From Paulownia fortunei (Eukaryota > Streptophyta > Magnoliopsida > Lamiales > Paulowniaceae), in assembly GCA_019321725.1 (NCBI GenBank), contig CM033108.1, positions 6,466,060 to 6,530,059 of the forward strand: a stretch of DNA of 64,000 nt, written 5' to 3'. The translations under genes were made by a program, and so were the position numbers. Below the pieces are notes generated by a model. The model did not search any database. It was not told the DNA's origin and saw nothing but the letters and a program-made list of their open reading frames with translations. How positions within the stretch are numbered: position 1 is the stretch's first letter; each line of letters begins with the position of its first letter. Of this stretch, positions 23,549-35,445 are shown in pieces.

Positions 23549-23633
23549 ACCTGTACCTACAATTCTCAACTACCAATCTCTACTGTTTTTCTTCACCTTC
23601 CCAATATTTTGGCAGACCAAAATCTTTGTGGCC

Positions 23634-26600
23634 ATGGAGGGATTAGTTTTCTTGGTTGGTGTCATAGGTATCATCACTTCATATATTTCTGCTAAACTTC
23701 TACATAATCATATGTTCACTAACACACACAACACACAGACACACACACATGTGTGTGTGTATTCTGCATTTATTAAAAGCTATATCATACTGATCATTCT
23801 GAATGTGCTAAACATGTTTTCAGGGAACATAATCTCAGTTCTGATGTTTCTTTCTCCAGTGTAAGTAAGAAAATATAGACACAAATGATTTAATTAAACA
23901 CTACTTGTTCATAAAATTACTACTGTAATAAGTTCTTGAAAATCTACATTCTGGCTTTTTTTTTTTTTTTTTTTTTTGCAGGAAGACATTTTTGAGGATT
24001 GTGAAAAATGGGTCAACGGAGGAATTCGAGAGCCTTCCTTACGTTTGTACACTGCTGAATTCATCTCTTTGGACATACTATGGAATCACAAAGCCTGGTA
24101 GTTATCTTGTAGCTACTGTCAATGGATTTGGAGTGGTTGTTGAGATCATATATGTAGCTTTGTTTCTTTTGTTTGCTCCTCCATCGAAAAGGGTAAGTTA
24201 AGAGTATTTTTTGTTTTATTTTCAAACTCATTTTTATTTTTAAGGTTGAAAAAAAATTACTAGATTTTTTAGTGTAAAAATAAAAATATATTTAGATTAC
24301 TAACGTTTCATTTTACTTATTGACTCTATAAGTTTGTAAATGAAAATATATTTATTATATAATTTTTTTATAACAAAAGACAAAAAATATTAGTAAACTT
24401 AAAAAAGAATTTAATAAGTATATTTTTATTTCTAAATTTGACAAAAGAAATTGAAAATAAAAATTAGCAGTATTTTGATAAAAATGAGCAACGGAAATGT
24501 ATTTCCAAAATTTTGAGAAAGTAAATAAAAAAATTATGCTCTTTGAAAATGTAAACAAACTAGCTCTTAATTTTCATTGCACTTTGCTAGTCCTACCGGT
24601 GGCCATCATAAATTTGCTCGAGATTTTCTATTCCTTTTTTATATTTCACCACTTATTTGGTGATTTTAAAAATATGTGTGGTGTAACTTTTAACTTAAAT
24701 TTTCACATTGCATTAAAAACGAAAATCAAAAGATGAATTTGTTGAGATGAAACATAAAAATGAGAAGAAGATATAAAAGCAATATACTTTCTAAGTGATT
24801 GTATTTGATTAAATCTTGGAGAGTAATACAAATTTATTTTATTAATAAAAAAACAAGGTCTCGCAACCATACAATTGATTATAAGAAATGGGGCGAACCA
24901 ATAGGGGCAGGTAGAGGTAGTCAACCTCCCCGAATTGAAAATAAGTGCAATTTTCATGTAGAATTTTTTTTTTTTAAATATACAATTTTGTCATCTTTAT
25001 TTTACCCCTAGATTTAGATATTACATGTGATTAAAATCAAGCACATTAATCCTTTGTCACTATCACAATAATTTTCATCTCTGTTTCTTGGAACAGGCTA
25101 AGACAGCAATAATGTTTGCAGTTTTAAATGTTGGATTTTTAGCCGCAGCTGTCTCACTCACATATTTGCTGTTGCATGGGGAGATGAGGATTGATGCAGT
25201 TGGCTTCATGTCCTCAGGCCTCAATATTATCATGTATGGTTCACCTCTTGCAGCCATGGTAATATTCTTTTTTTCTTTTTAATTATCATGAAGAAGAATA
25301 GAAAACATAATATAAATAAAATATATGAAGAAAATATATTTTTTAGGAGGTCTCGAGACTTCATGTTCCACGACAATATTCACAACAGTTACTAATTATT
25401 TCTAGTTTTACTACCTTATAGGAATACTCCAGCAAGGGTATATTGATTATAACTAATGGATTTCATTTTAAACTTTTTCTTTATAATTCATGAAAAAGCT
25501 GAATTACATTAAAATAGGGTATTATTTTGGTTCTTGCCTCTTACTGTAAAATTTTCTTGAACACAAACATAAAAGAATGATTAATTATGTTTACATAAAG
25601 ATTTTTTTATTTTTTTTATACTATTGGGCTATGCTCCACATACAATTGATATTGATTAATACGACTTGCTTCTCAATATAAAATGAATTTTTTTAAAAAA
25701 AGAAAATTATCTTGTCATTAAGCATAGTTGAACCTGTCTGGCATTTAAGTCTTAGCCCTTTATTAATGGATTTGCAACCCTAAAAAATTGGAGGAAACTG
25801 CTACTTAGTAATTAAACAACAGTATTATAGTTCAGAATGAAAAGTAATATATTATTGGTTGGGGTGTGAGAAATGCAGAAAACAGTGGTGACAAGAAAGA
25901 GCGTGGAGTATATGCCTTTCCTTCTCTCTTTTTTCCTTTTCTTGAATGGAGGGGTTTGGACTTTCTACGCTGTGCTTGTGCAAGACTGGTTTCTTGGAGT
26001 AAGTACTTTAATATCTTTATCATTATCTCTACAATTCATACACACGCACACACACATATTTTACATATATATATGTTTAATGATTTGTTGAATATTGAAT
26101 TAACAAATTAGGGTGACTAAGTCAAATGATTTTTTTAAAGCTTTCTTCATTGTTAGGACATGATATTCTTTGACCCTCCAGGAGTTATAGTCTTGGCCCT
26201 GTACTTCTTAATTCCAGTTCACATCTCGTATTGCAAATTATAATTTATTTTTTATTTTATATTATTAATAAACATTGAGTATATAATATTTTTTTTAAAT
26301 AAAATTTGACTATAGAGTCCCATTCATATGTAAATTACAATATACAATGAAATACAAATTATAAGGGAAGATTCAAAATGCCTTCTATTATTATAGGTTG
26401 GGGTGCCTGGGAGTAAAATGCTTAGACAGCGTCATTTTTGTAAATCTTGGGATATGGTAATCGTTGTTTTGCCTTGTCCCAACCAATGGGAGGGTTGTGG
26501 TGTTTTGAGGCCGACAAGTATTACACGAGAACAATTTTAGGAGTTTCTTGATAATTTTTAATTATAATTTTTAGCTAATCTAATGAGAATTAACTCATGA

Positions 26601-29190
26601 TATATTTTTTTAATTGGAAAATCTTGTCCTTTTAATTTGCTGTTTTCTTATTTAATTTTCTGGCTCTCAATAAATGATTATGTTTTTCCTGTTTATGACA
26701 TTAGGCTTTTATAAGGACATGTTGAAAATATCTGAATCCTGGGTCATATTCCGTATCATCTGAACCTATGACTTAACACCAACGAACCATATTATGTCCA
26801 CTTGTGATTTTGGGTGAACCCACCAAATTAATTGTTAATTTTTTTTTAATCTAATCAAATTAAATAAAATTTAAAAATCTTTTATGTTGGTATCATTTTA
26901 TCTTTCTTTTTATTATTTTCATTCTCAATCTACTTTTTTAAATAAAATTAATGGTGTATAACATTGCCCAATATATCTTTTCTCTTAATACACAAGTTCG
27001 GCGATACATTTTTTCACAACACAAAATATGGATATCTTTTTCTGAAATCTTACATTTTTTTTTTCTAAAATCATTTTAAAACTCTAAATCAACTTATAAG
27101 GTGTAAACATTTTATAACACGAATTAAAATAAAAAAAAAAAACATTAAAGTTAACATTTAGTATACCCTTTTAGAACCAAGTGATTTGAGACATGGTTTC
27201 TCCAATTTTGTTCTAAGTTGTTGAAATCAAATTGTGGAAACAGCTTGCTAGGGCCGAGGGTTTACTGTTTGAATGATCCAAATTTGTCGGTTAGGTTTCT
27301 TTGGTGGCTGAGGTTTACCCCCTATAATCACTCTCTCCTTTCAACCACTATACAATTTTATGGCTTAATATCCTTCACCTGCCCTACAAAATATGCTAAA
27401 CGTTGACGGCAAATTCAATGTGTAATATATAAAAACAAAGTTTTAAAATTTTATTTGTGTTTTCTATGATATTGAATATATATAATTTTTATTATTTCAA
27501 TGAATTATTTTTATTTATTAAATAAAATTATATGGTTTAGGAAAAAAATTGAGTAGAGAAAAAAAAAGGCACTAAAAAGGAGAGAGAAGTTAGACAGGAG
27601 AGGGAAGAGAGATAACAAAACATATATCTTTTTAGATGAGGTCAATTTAATTACTACATTAAAAGATATACTAAGTTAGTTATTCTGAATTTCTCCCATT
27701 TAAGAAAATAGTGTATATATTGTCATGGAAAAAATGGATATATCTTATTGTCGAGAAATACGTTTTCATTCTACCAAATTAATTATTAATTATTATTTTA
27801 ATTAAATAATTATATATCAAAATATACTCCACTAACTATATTAAAATAATATTACAATAAAAAATATCTCTAAAAAATATATTACATAATTTTTTCCCAA
27901 CAAAAAATGACAAACACATTTTTATTCTCCATATGTTCTTCAATCTCACTATCCAAAATACATTCTCTCAAAATAATATATTCGAAATGCCAGAAATAAA
28001 ATCAAACAAAATCCTAGATCCCCACTCAATCTTTATATGTGTGAATAATGTGATTAATAATAATTCATAATATGCACGTCACGCATCCACACTCCTTCCA
28101 ATTATTTCAAGCAGTGTTTTTATAATCAGATCGATGATCAAATTAGTCTTACTATCGGTTTGCGGTTCAATTGGTCGAATTGGTTCAATTAACTGTCCAA
28201 TCTGTTTCATGAAAATTGATTATTTTTTTATTATATTATGTAAAATGGTAATATAATAGATTAATTGTTATGTATTAAAATTTAAAGATAAAAAAGATTA
28301 ATAATCAACTAAAAAATATATCTAATAAAGTCTAAAATTTAAATAATTACATGCATATAATCAAATATCATATTTTAAATATAACCTTTCTAAAAAAATA
28401 CAAAAAGAAAATAACAAAATCGGTTCTGGTTAGTTTTTGGCCGATTTTTTGATCGATTTTGATCAGTTCAACCGTTTTTTTAATTTTTGATAACTAATCG
28501 GACCAAACAGACCACTTATTCTCGATTGAAGCAGTAGGACCGGCCGGTACTATCCGATTCTAAAAATACTGAGGACATTTTGATCATATGTGACCTCGTA
28601 TTTGTTTGAATGTATTCTCTTGCTTTCCCATCAATGCAATATTAAAGACCAAAAAAATTATGTCATATTACTATATAGTTTTGTGTCTATTTTGTTTTGT
28701 ACTCCGTACATCTTTTAATGTGGATCCAATTTAATTCTAGATAAAGTTTTATTAGAGTTGAAAAATAAAAGGGTCTAATTTAATTCGTAAAAAAGTTTTA
28801 TTTAGAGTTAAGAAAATTAAAATTTGTTTGCACACTTTTGTACAATTATTCTTAAAAATTATAGTTGAGAGTAAGTAGGGTCATGTTATTATTTTAAATG
28901 AGAGCACATTTTTAAAAAAAATAACTATAAAAAATTGAGTTGTATTATGTGACTTCACAAAAAAAGGACCATAAAATTTGAAAAAAAAATGTGTACATTA
29001 TAATTTTAATACTTTGATTTGTCTCAATCACATTGGACAGGTACCAAATGGGATTGGATTTGTGCTAGGAACACTTCAGCTGGTGCTGTATGCAATTTAC
29101 ACTAATTATAAATCATCAAAGCGTTTACCAGCAGATTTTGAGGAGAAAAGGCGGACAGAGCCATTGCTTCCAGCTTTTGAACAATGTTGA
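23634..29190 (+). CDS. SWEET16/17-like sugar transporter (intact, 6 exons)
   Basis: Bidirectional sugar uniporter of the MtN3/saliva family, probably on the tonoplast. Exons: 23634-23667, 23824-23860, 23982-24192, 25097-25258, 25879-25998 and 29041-29190; all introns are GT-AG, and the spliced CDS is 714 nt for 237 residues (AtSWEET17 is 241). The start gccATGG has good context. Two three-helix MtN3 repeats joined by a linker helix are visible. The conserved proline tetrad is P23 (LSPV), P43 (LPY), P144 (MYGSP) and P161 (YMPF). Sugar-site positions N71 (TVNG), W175 and N191 (VPNG) are present. The words STEEFESLPY, NIIMYGSPL, KTVVTRKSV and VPNGIGFVLGTLQL place it with SWEET16/17. The acidic dileucine-like tail EPLLP resembles the EPLLS end of AtSWEET17, a vacuolar fructose carrier; fructose or glucose exchange across the tonoplast is inferred. 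Intron 5 (3.0 kb) contains a MITE. It is the only intact member of a local tandem array. Confidence 0.95.
24400..24990. repeat. Intron 3 segment absent from copy 3
   Basis: Intron 3 of gene 1 is 904 bp but only 318 bp in copy 3. The extra stretch of about 590 bp lies between the shared 'tatttattatataattttt' part and the 'attaaaatcaagcacattaa' part. It has no clear terminal repeats or ORF. It is either an insertion in gene 1 or a deletion in copy 3. Confidence 0.5.
28112..28571. mobile_element. MITE in intron 5 of SWEET gene 1
   Basis: The ends are CAGTGTTTTTATAATCAGAT and, reverse-complemented, CAGTATTTTTAGAATCGGAT, forming an imperfect terminal inverted repeat. Copy 2 has the site without the element near 48345 (cctattattctgaggac), so this is a 460-bp insertion. 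The CAGTG-type terminus suggests an hAT-like MITE. The target duplication is not clear. It has no coding capacity and is likely removed with the intron. Confidence 0.65.
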
Positions 29191-29330
29191 AATAGAATAA
29201 AACAATAATCAGTTTGTATATGAGTAAGCTATTTTTCTGTAATTCTTATTCTACTAAGGATATAGATGGGTTACCGGATTGATAAGCATCTGTGCTATGA
29301 AATACAATGGTTTATTTTGTAATTTTTTTA
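29191..29330 (+). other. SWEET gene 1 3' flank shared with other copies
   Basis: The sequence after the stop codon (containing 'cagtttgtatatgagt' and 'accggattgataagcat') is shared with the regions after copy 2 (48993 onward) and copy 3 (61332 onward). It probably includes the 3' untranslated region. An AATAAA lies at 29197-29202, too close to the stop to be taken as the poly(A) signal with confidence. Confidence 0.45.
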
Positions 29331-29700
29331 CCTCTTTTCTTTTTTTTGGTGGGAGGGATTTTAGTGAAAACATTACGCGATAAATGCACCCCACCACACC
29401 AAATGTTTAAACTAAGTTGCTAAAAAAAATATGAGTTAAAAAATAGCCAAAAACCCCCTCGTGTTAATGAAAATTGTGCAAACTCGCCCCGGCTTCAACT
29501 AAAATTAACGGCATTAGTTTTTAAGTGAACTGTCTCTCTTATACTCTTGAAAACTTAACCATTGAATCTAAAACGACTTATATCAACCGATAGATCTTAT
29601 TAATAATTCATATTTTATTCTTTTATTTCATTATTGCTTATTTCTTTTTTGTTCTTTTAAATATATATATATATGGTCATATATATATATAAATATATAC
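29331..29700. other. Intergenic DNA, no gene
   Basis: AT-rich, with a (TA)n stretch near 29660-29700. Nothing coding was seen. Confidence 0.4.
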
Positions 29701-29729
29701 ATATTAAACTTATACATGCATATATATGC

Positions 29730-30345
29730 TCATGGTGATTGAAGAAGAAGAGAGGAGGAGGAAGAAGAGGGTGAAGAGAATAGGCGACGATAGCAGGGCT
29801 TGGTAAGGGAGGGCTGGGCTCATGGGGGTTAGGGGTTGGGGAGGAGGTGTGGGTTGGGGGAGTGTTGGGTTCGTTGAGTGAAAAAAATCTGAAGGCTTAA
29901 AACACGTTGAATACACTTTTCTAAAATGATATTTACTCCCTCTCGTTATTTTGAGCTTGCTTTAGGGATTTACCGGCAAATAATTCGAAGACATGACATG
30001 AAGAAGAAGAAGAGGGGGCTGGCGGTGGGTAGAAAAAATTAATTGAAGGCTTAAAACACATTGAGATATGCTTTCTTAAAACACATTGAGATATGCTTTC
30101 TTAAAGCAATAGTTGCCCCTCTAGTTATTTTGAATTTACTTTAGGGATTCACTAGCAAATAGCTAGGAAGAAGATGGTGGGTGGTGGAGGCTAGGCTTCG
30201 TGGGGGGGTTGGGGCTGGGTTTGGTGGGTGGGAAAAATTAATCGAAGGCTTGAAATACGTAAGAGATATGCTTTTCTAAAGCGATATTTTTCCCCTCTCG
30301 TTATTTTGAGTTTGCTTTACAAATTCACCAAAAAATACCTCGAAG
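29730..30345. repeat. Tandem purine-rich repeat, three units
   Basis: Three degenerate units are seen. Each has a GAAGAAG/GGGTTGGGG purine block followed by 'gaaggcttaaaacacgttga'-type sequence (starting near 29890, 30044 and 30244) and a block 'cccctctcgttattttgag...gctttagggattcac'. Unit spacing is about 155 and 200 bp. Inside the middle unit a 28-bp piece is itself duplicated (aaacacattgagatatgc). Not coding. Confidence 0.7.
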
Positions 30346-30369
30346 GATATGACAAGCCTTAGATATGTT

Positions 30370-30684
30370 TTTGCACAAGTAACAAGTGAAAAATCACTTA
30401 GGAACAAGAACGTAATGAAAGTTGTAATATGAAAAAACTTTAGATTTTAATCTCTCAATGATCTTGTGAAAAAAAAGTGTTTTGAAACTCTAGTTTGCCG
30501 TAAGACATATATTCAAAGTGACCAAATAAATGAGGATGTCTGTTTATTGAAGAAATAAATGAAAAAAACGGATCTATCCATTCAAAAAGTTGAATGAAAG
30601 GACACATCTATTCATTCAATAATTGAATCAAAAGATGCATCTATTCCTAAATGACTTTTTATTTTTCACAAATAATTTCTAACA
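30370..30684 (-). repeat. Copia 3' LTR (element at 30.4-34.0 kb)
   Basis: The right end reads ...tttctaaca followed by atcccccac. On the - strand this is the polypurine tract GTGGGGGAT followed by TGTTAGAAATTATTT, the usual start of a Copia 3' LTR. The outer (left) end is not well defined and is placed near 30370 where the repeat array ends. Confidence 0.6.
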
Positions 30685-31291
30685 ATCCCCCACTGCTTTG
30701 AAATAAATGAAGCTCACCATTTTCAACTTAAATATGGTGTTTATTAATACAATATGGTATCTTTCGATTTGAATTATAACTTAGTGATAAAACCACAAAG
30801 TATTATTGAAATTAATGGTAGCATAATAGCTTTGATTTTTGTATTGTTGATTTTCTAATAGTATTGTTGAAAATTAATGGTATTATTGATTTTCTACTAA
30901 CTCTATCTCGGTAGAGGTTTAGTAAATAGATCAGCCAAAATTTCACTTGATTTAGTATATGTGAGAGAAATAATACCACTTTTGATTACTTTTCTTACAT
31001 ATTCATGTCTTAGACTTATATGTCTAGACTTTTTCATTATAAATTTCACTATAAGCTCGGGCTAAAGTGGTTTGACTATCACACAAGATCAATATCAAAG
31101 TAGCATTTGTTGATCCCAATAGAATTTTATAAAGAAGATCTCGAAGCTACTCCACTTCTTTCCCTATTTCTGCTAGGGCAATAAATTCAGACTCCATGGT
31201 TAAATGTGTCATGCATGTTTGTTTCTTAGATCTCGAAGAAATTACACCTCTCCTAGAGTAAAGGCCCAACCTGAAGTAGACTTATTGTCTC

Positions 31292-31792
31292 CTACACTTG
31301 ATATCCAACTAACATATGTATATCCTTCCAATATAGCAAGGGAATCTTGTAATTTTTTATTTTCTTAAAATATCCAAAAACTCTATCAATAGCCCTCCAA
31401 TGCTCACCATTGGAATTGCTAGTAAATCTACTTAATTTACTAACTACAAATGCAATATCAAGTATTGTACATTGTACAACATACATAAGACTACCAATAG
31501 TACTTGCATACTCAAGTTGAGCTATAGCTCTTCCATCATTTTTCACAAGTTTTATATATGGATCAAATGGGGTACTTGCTTCCTTAATGTGCAAGTATTT
31601 GAGCTTGTTAAGCATTTTTCTCAATATAATGCAATTGACTAAGTTTATAACCCCCATTATGTCTTGCAACTTTGATACATAAAAATTCACTTGTCTAAGA
31701 TCTTTCATTTTAAAGGTGGAAGATAAAAACCCTCTTTGTTTCTAATACGCCCTTCACCTCTTACTAATAATTAACATATCATCAACATATAA
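31292..31792 (-). pseudogene. Copia RT/RNase H fragment
   Basis: Contains the LYVDDM catalytic box (codons at 31778-31789 for YVDD), then, after a frame break, KLQDIMGVI-like sequence, TPFDPYIKL, YASTIGSLMYVVQC and HWRAIDRVFGYFK. These follow the C-terminal RT and connection region of Copia pol. It is inactive because of frame breaks. Confidence 0.8.
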
Positions 31793-33093
31793 ACATACCA
31801 ATATAATATAATTATCACACACTTTGTAATAAAGACATTTATCAATAGTATTATGAACAAAATCATTTGAAAGAATACCATTATCAAACTTTTCATGCCA
31901 TTATTTGGGTGCTTGTTTCAAACTATATAAGGATTTAATTAATTTGCATACTATGTTCATTTCCTAGTAGAACAAACCCTTCTGGTTGATCCATATAAAC
32001 TTCTTCATCGAGATCACTATTTAAGAATGTTGTTTTGACATCCATTTGATAAAAATAAAGATCATGTATAGAAACTAAAGCAAAGTTATTCTAGCTAGAG
32101 GAGTATCAAAATAATCAATCTCTTCTTGTTGTAGATATTCTTTGGCTAATATTCTTTGGATACTAATCTAGCCTTGAATGTTAGAAGAGTACCATCACTA
32201 TGATATATCCTTTTAAACACCCATTTACAACCAATAGGTTTAGGGCCAGGTGATAAATCAACAAATTTCTATGTGTGGTTTGATATTATTAAATCCATTT
32301 CATCATTGATAACATCCTTCGAGAAACTAGCATCTCTAGAAGCCATAAGTTCTTTATAACTTTTAAGATCACTTTCAAATTGAATAATAATTGGAATTGC
32401 TCGAGTGACTTTTTCCCTAGTTCATTCTACTAAGCAAAGTGAAATGAATTGAGAGCCAACATCATCTAATCCTAAAGTTTTAACTTTTCAGATTCTTTTG
32501 CTTCTTCTAGGTTCATTTGAATTTTCATCCATCTTTGATGATGATTCTTCTTGTGAACCTTGACGAAACTCCTCTCGAGTTTCTTTACTAAGTGTTTGAG
32601 AGTTATTATCCGAAGTTAACAAATTCTCAAAAAATTCACATCTCTTGATTCTATTATAACATTAGACACTAAATTTAGAAGTCTATATGCCTTGTTATTG
32701 TAGAATAACCTACAAAAGTGCAGTTGATCCTCTAGGACCCAACTTAGTCCTTTTAGGATTCGTATTCTTGCAATATGTGACAACCCCACACTTTAAAATA
32801 ACCTATATTAGGTTTTCTTCCTTTCCATATTTCACATGGAGAAGTGTTATTCTTCTTTAAAGGAACTTGATTAATTATATGATATGTGGCAAATAATGCT
32901 TAACCCCACAAATTACAAGGTAATTTTGCATATAATAACATGGCATTTATCTCTAGAAAAAAATTATTCTTTATTTTTGCTAAACCCTTTAGTTTAGGTG
33001 TACAAGGTGAAAAATATTGATGAATTATACCCTTTTCTTCACAAAATGCATTAAACTCACTAGAAAAATATTCTCCATCTCTATCACTCCTAA

Positions 33094-33372
33094 TTATTTT
33101 ATTTTCTTACTTAATTGATTTTCTACTTCCGCTTTATATATCTTAAATGTATTAAAAGCTTCATCTTTATGCTTTAAAATATACACATATGTATATCTAA
33201 AGCAATCATCTATAAAAGTAATAAAATAAATATTACTTCCTTTAGTTAACATGCCATTTAATTCACAAATATCAGAATGCACTAGTTCAAGTAATTGTAA
33301 ATTTCTAAAAGGCTTTCTAGTCAGTTTAGATTTAACACAAATTTCACATTTCTTAAAGATTATTAATGTCAC
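33094..33372 (-). pseudogene. Copia integrase N-terminal fragment
   Basis: Contains KKCEICVKSKLTRKPF (the CC half of the HHCC zinc-binding domain), LLELVHSDICELNG and FITFIDDCFRYTYVYIL (the first catalytic Asp region), plus KHKDEAFNTFK. It is open for 92 codons but isolated by stops. Confidence 0.85.
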
Positions 33373-34032
33373 ATTTCACCATGCGGTTTATAGCACTTTT
33401 TCCTTTATGTGCTAATCTATTATTCTATAAATTAATAGACTCAACCACATAAACAAAAGTATTATTATTATTATTATCAATGTTACAAGTACATAATTTG
33501 ACCATCCTTCTCTATAATATCATTTTCCAACAAAAATGTTATTTAGAGATAAAATCAGTTCTTCGCACTCAAACACAGCCTTGATTCCAGGTTTATCCAA
33601 GAGTTTTCCACTAACAAAGTTCTAATTCATATTCGGGACATGAAACACATTGGTTAAAGCGACCTTCTTGCCACATAGTTCGACATTGCCTTTTTCAACC
33701 ACTTTATAACGACCTTCATTTTTCATTTGGATTTCTTGATCTTCATTGATCTCTTGATAGGTCTTAAACATTTCATAGGCGACATGTACTCTAGAACAAG
33801 TATCATACCACCATCCCCAACCTTGTCTTGGACAACATTTATAAAACTTACATCAACCATGATTTCTGTCTCAACAAAATATATCTTTACCTCTTCTTTT
33901 TTTGGTTTCTTCCAAAACTCGCAATCACAAGCATAAAGCCCACTCTTGCCACAGACATAGCATGCTCCATTGGGCTTCTTCTTCTCTTCATCTTTTCTAG
34001 AACCATGAGAATTCCCTCTCCTGTTCTTTTTG

Positions 34033-34105
34033 TTATCAGTAATCGTGATTTTTGTGAGTCTTGGGATATCTTAATCCTTATTTGGCATAGGCCCAGCAAA
34101 TGGAA
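34033..34105 (+). pseudogene. Orphan SWEET intron 5 fragment
   Basis: The block ending 'gagtcttgggatatcttaat' and 'ggcataggcccagcaaatgg' matches intron 5 of copy 3 (60050-60125) and of gene 1 (26437-26490). Copy 2 has its own version at 46795-46865. This piece therefore comes from another SWEET copy, now lost. It is fused directly to intron 4 sequence on its right. Confidence 0.65.
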
Positions 34106-34248
34106 GGGTATATTGATTATAATCAATAAATTTTATTTTAAAACTTTTTCTTTATAGTTCATGAATAGCTGAATTACATTAAAATAGGGTGTTATTTTAG
34201 TTCTTACCTTTTACAGTAAAATGTTCTTGAACGTACACAAATATAAAA
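34106..34248 (+). pseudogene. SWEET copy 2, left half of intron 4
   Basis: Matches gene 1 intron 4 at 25435-25574 (gggtatattgattataa, 'gctgaattacattaaaatag', and 'gttcttgaac' onward). It ends in taaaa at 34244-34248, the left target duplication of the Copia insertion, and resumes at 45913 after the element. Exons 1-4 of this copy are gone. Confidence 0.8.
34244..34248. repeat. Copia target-site duplication (left)
   Basis: The word taaaa matches 45913-45917. The undisrupted site in gene 1 is taaaa at 25570-25574, and in copy 3 at 59175-59179. Confidence 0.8.
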
Positions 34249-35146
34249 TAAAAGATTTGTTTTAGTGTTGTTACCCACTTTAATTTATTAATCCAGATTT
34301 GATTGTTGTAGCAATGTGAGTAATTGTTGCAATAGTGAACAAAAAAATAAAGTAAAAAATCAACATAAGGGATTTTTTACGTGCTTCAAGTACAAATATT
34401 CTCTACATGCACGAGACCACCACCTGCAATGAACACTTCACTAATTCAGATTATACAGTTATAATAATAGGACTTATTCAAAATATAAAGACTTCCCTTT
34501 ACAAATGACATCGTTCTTGAGTTTAATCAACTAGTGAATATCTAGTGAGATCCCCTCAACTTTTAAGTTTACACTATTGAACTTCCTTCAATGCTGAAAT
34601 CCCTTTAGATAGCAAATCGACCTTCTCTCAAAAAATTTCAAATTCTTCTTCTAAAAAATTACGTCAATCTCCAGAAAGGTTCACCCTTTTCTCTCAAAGA
34701 GTGAATTGTGCGAAAACACACGTGATTAAAGCTTTGAATCTTGAGTGAACGTGAATTGCCAAACTCAATCTTCTTTGCTTCAAGTCTTTATTTTATATAG
34801 CATCAATTATAATCATTCTCCACTTCAAAGTGTCTAGATATGCCGCATTTGAACTTCCATGATCTTCAATGATCCTTCCTATATCAAGAAGATCTTTCCT
34901 TATCTTCTTTATATTAATCTAAATCCTACAAGATATCTTTTTAAATATCTCTAATCAATATCTTGAAAATATCTTTCCATTCTTATCAAATCTGCACATA
35001 ATCAATAAAAACTGTCAGATACATTATCAATAAAATCGATAGCTATAAGATTGCAATTTTAATAAGTTAATAACTTTCCAATACTTGCAATACTAAATTA
35101 TGTAATAAACTTGGGGTTTCTAACAATGCCAATTCTAGAATTAACA
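34249..35146 (-). repeat. Copia 3' LTR (element 3)
   Basis: 898 bp; aligns along its length with the right LTR once the nested insertion is removed (about 887 bp). The left terminus has decayed from TG to TA. Shared blocks include 'acgtgcttcaagtacaaat', 'ctctacatgcacgagaccac' and 'ttaataagttaataacttt'. It is visibly diverged from its partner, so the insertion is not recent. Confidence 0.85.
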
Positions 35147-35158
35147 ATCTCACCATTT
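35147..35158 (-). other. Copia polypurine tract
   Basis: On the - strand AAATGGTGAGAT lies directly before the 3' LTR and is a decayed form of the Sirevirus-type AAAAGGGGGAGAT. Additional G-rich tracts occur nearby at about 35179-35195 (aactcccctgaa) and 35269-35283 (actccccctgca), fitting the repeated tracts known near Sirevirus 3' LTRs. Confidence 0.55.
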
Positions 35159-35445
35159 GGCATTATTTGGTCAAAATCCAACAACTCCCCTGAATACATC
35201 AAATCTGTAAAAACTATTAATCAGTCAAAATTTGTTGGAACAAATACGTGACTGTTGCAACAGTAACCAAACTCCCCCTGCAGATGAGATAGAGATATTC
35301 AAAAGATCAAAAATAGAATGTACTGAATACAAATCAGAGTTTAAATCACATCAAAACATTGGTAGATAAATATTCAGCGGAAGCAATTAAAACCAAATAA
35401 ATACTTCAGTACATTCCCAACAAGTCAAAAATAACAAGAAATCAT

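Larger units (their letters stand above)
21890..23633 (+). promoter_or_regulatory. SWEET gene 1 upstream region (flank copy B)
   Basis: This is the flank directly upstream of the intact gene. It is collinear with flank D of copy 3 up to the start codon, which indicates that the promoter was duplicated with the gene. It contains a CACGTG hexamer (G-box/ABRE core) at 22389-22394, about 1.25 kb before the start codon, conserved in all four flank copies. It also has a TATA box near the gene and a pyrimidine-rich leader. Whether the hexamer is used is not known from sequence. Confidence 0.65.
30685..34032 (-). mobile_element. Truncated Copia element (element B)
   Basis: Read leftward, this contains a gag zinc-knuckle remnant (33925-33972: CYVCGKSGLYACDC, the knuckle His replaced by Leu), an integrase N-terminal part (33094-33372: CEICVKSKLTRKPF, LELVHSDICE, YFITFIDDC), RT with an intact LYVDD box encoded at 31778-31792, the RT/RNase H connection (31292-31708: YASTIGSLMYVVQC, SKLSRFTSN) and the RNase H tail near 30920. 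The 5' LTR and the gag N-terminus are missing; the right edge joins SWEET intron sequence at 34032. There are many stops and frameshifts. It is not closely similar to the two Sirevirus-like elements in the window. Confidence 0.85.
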
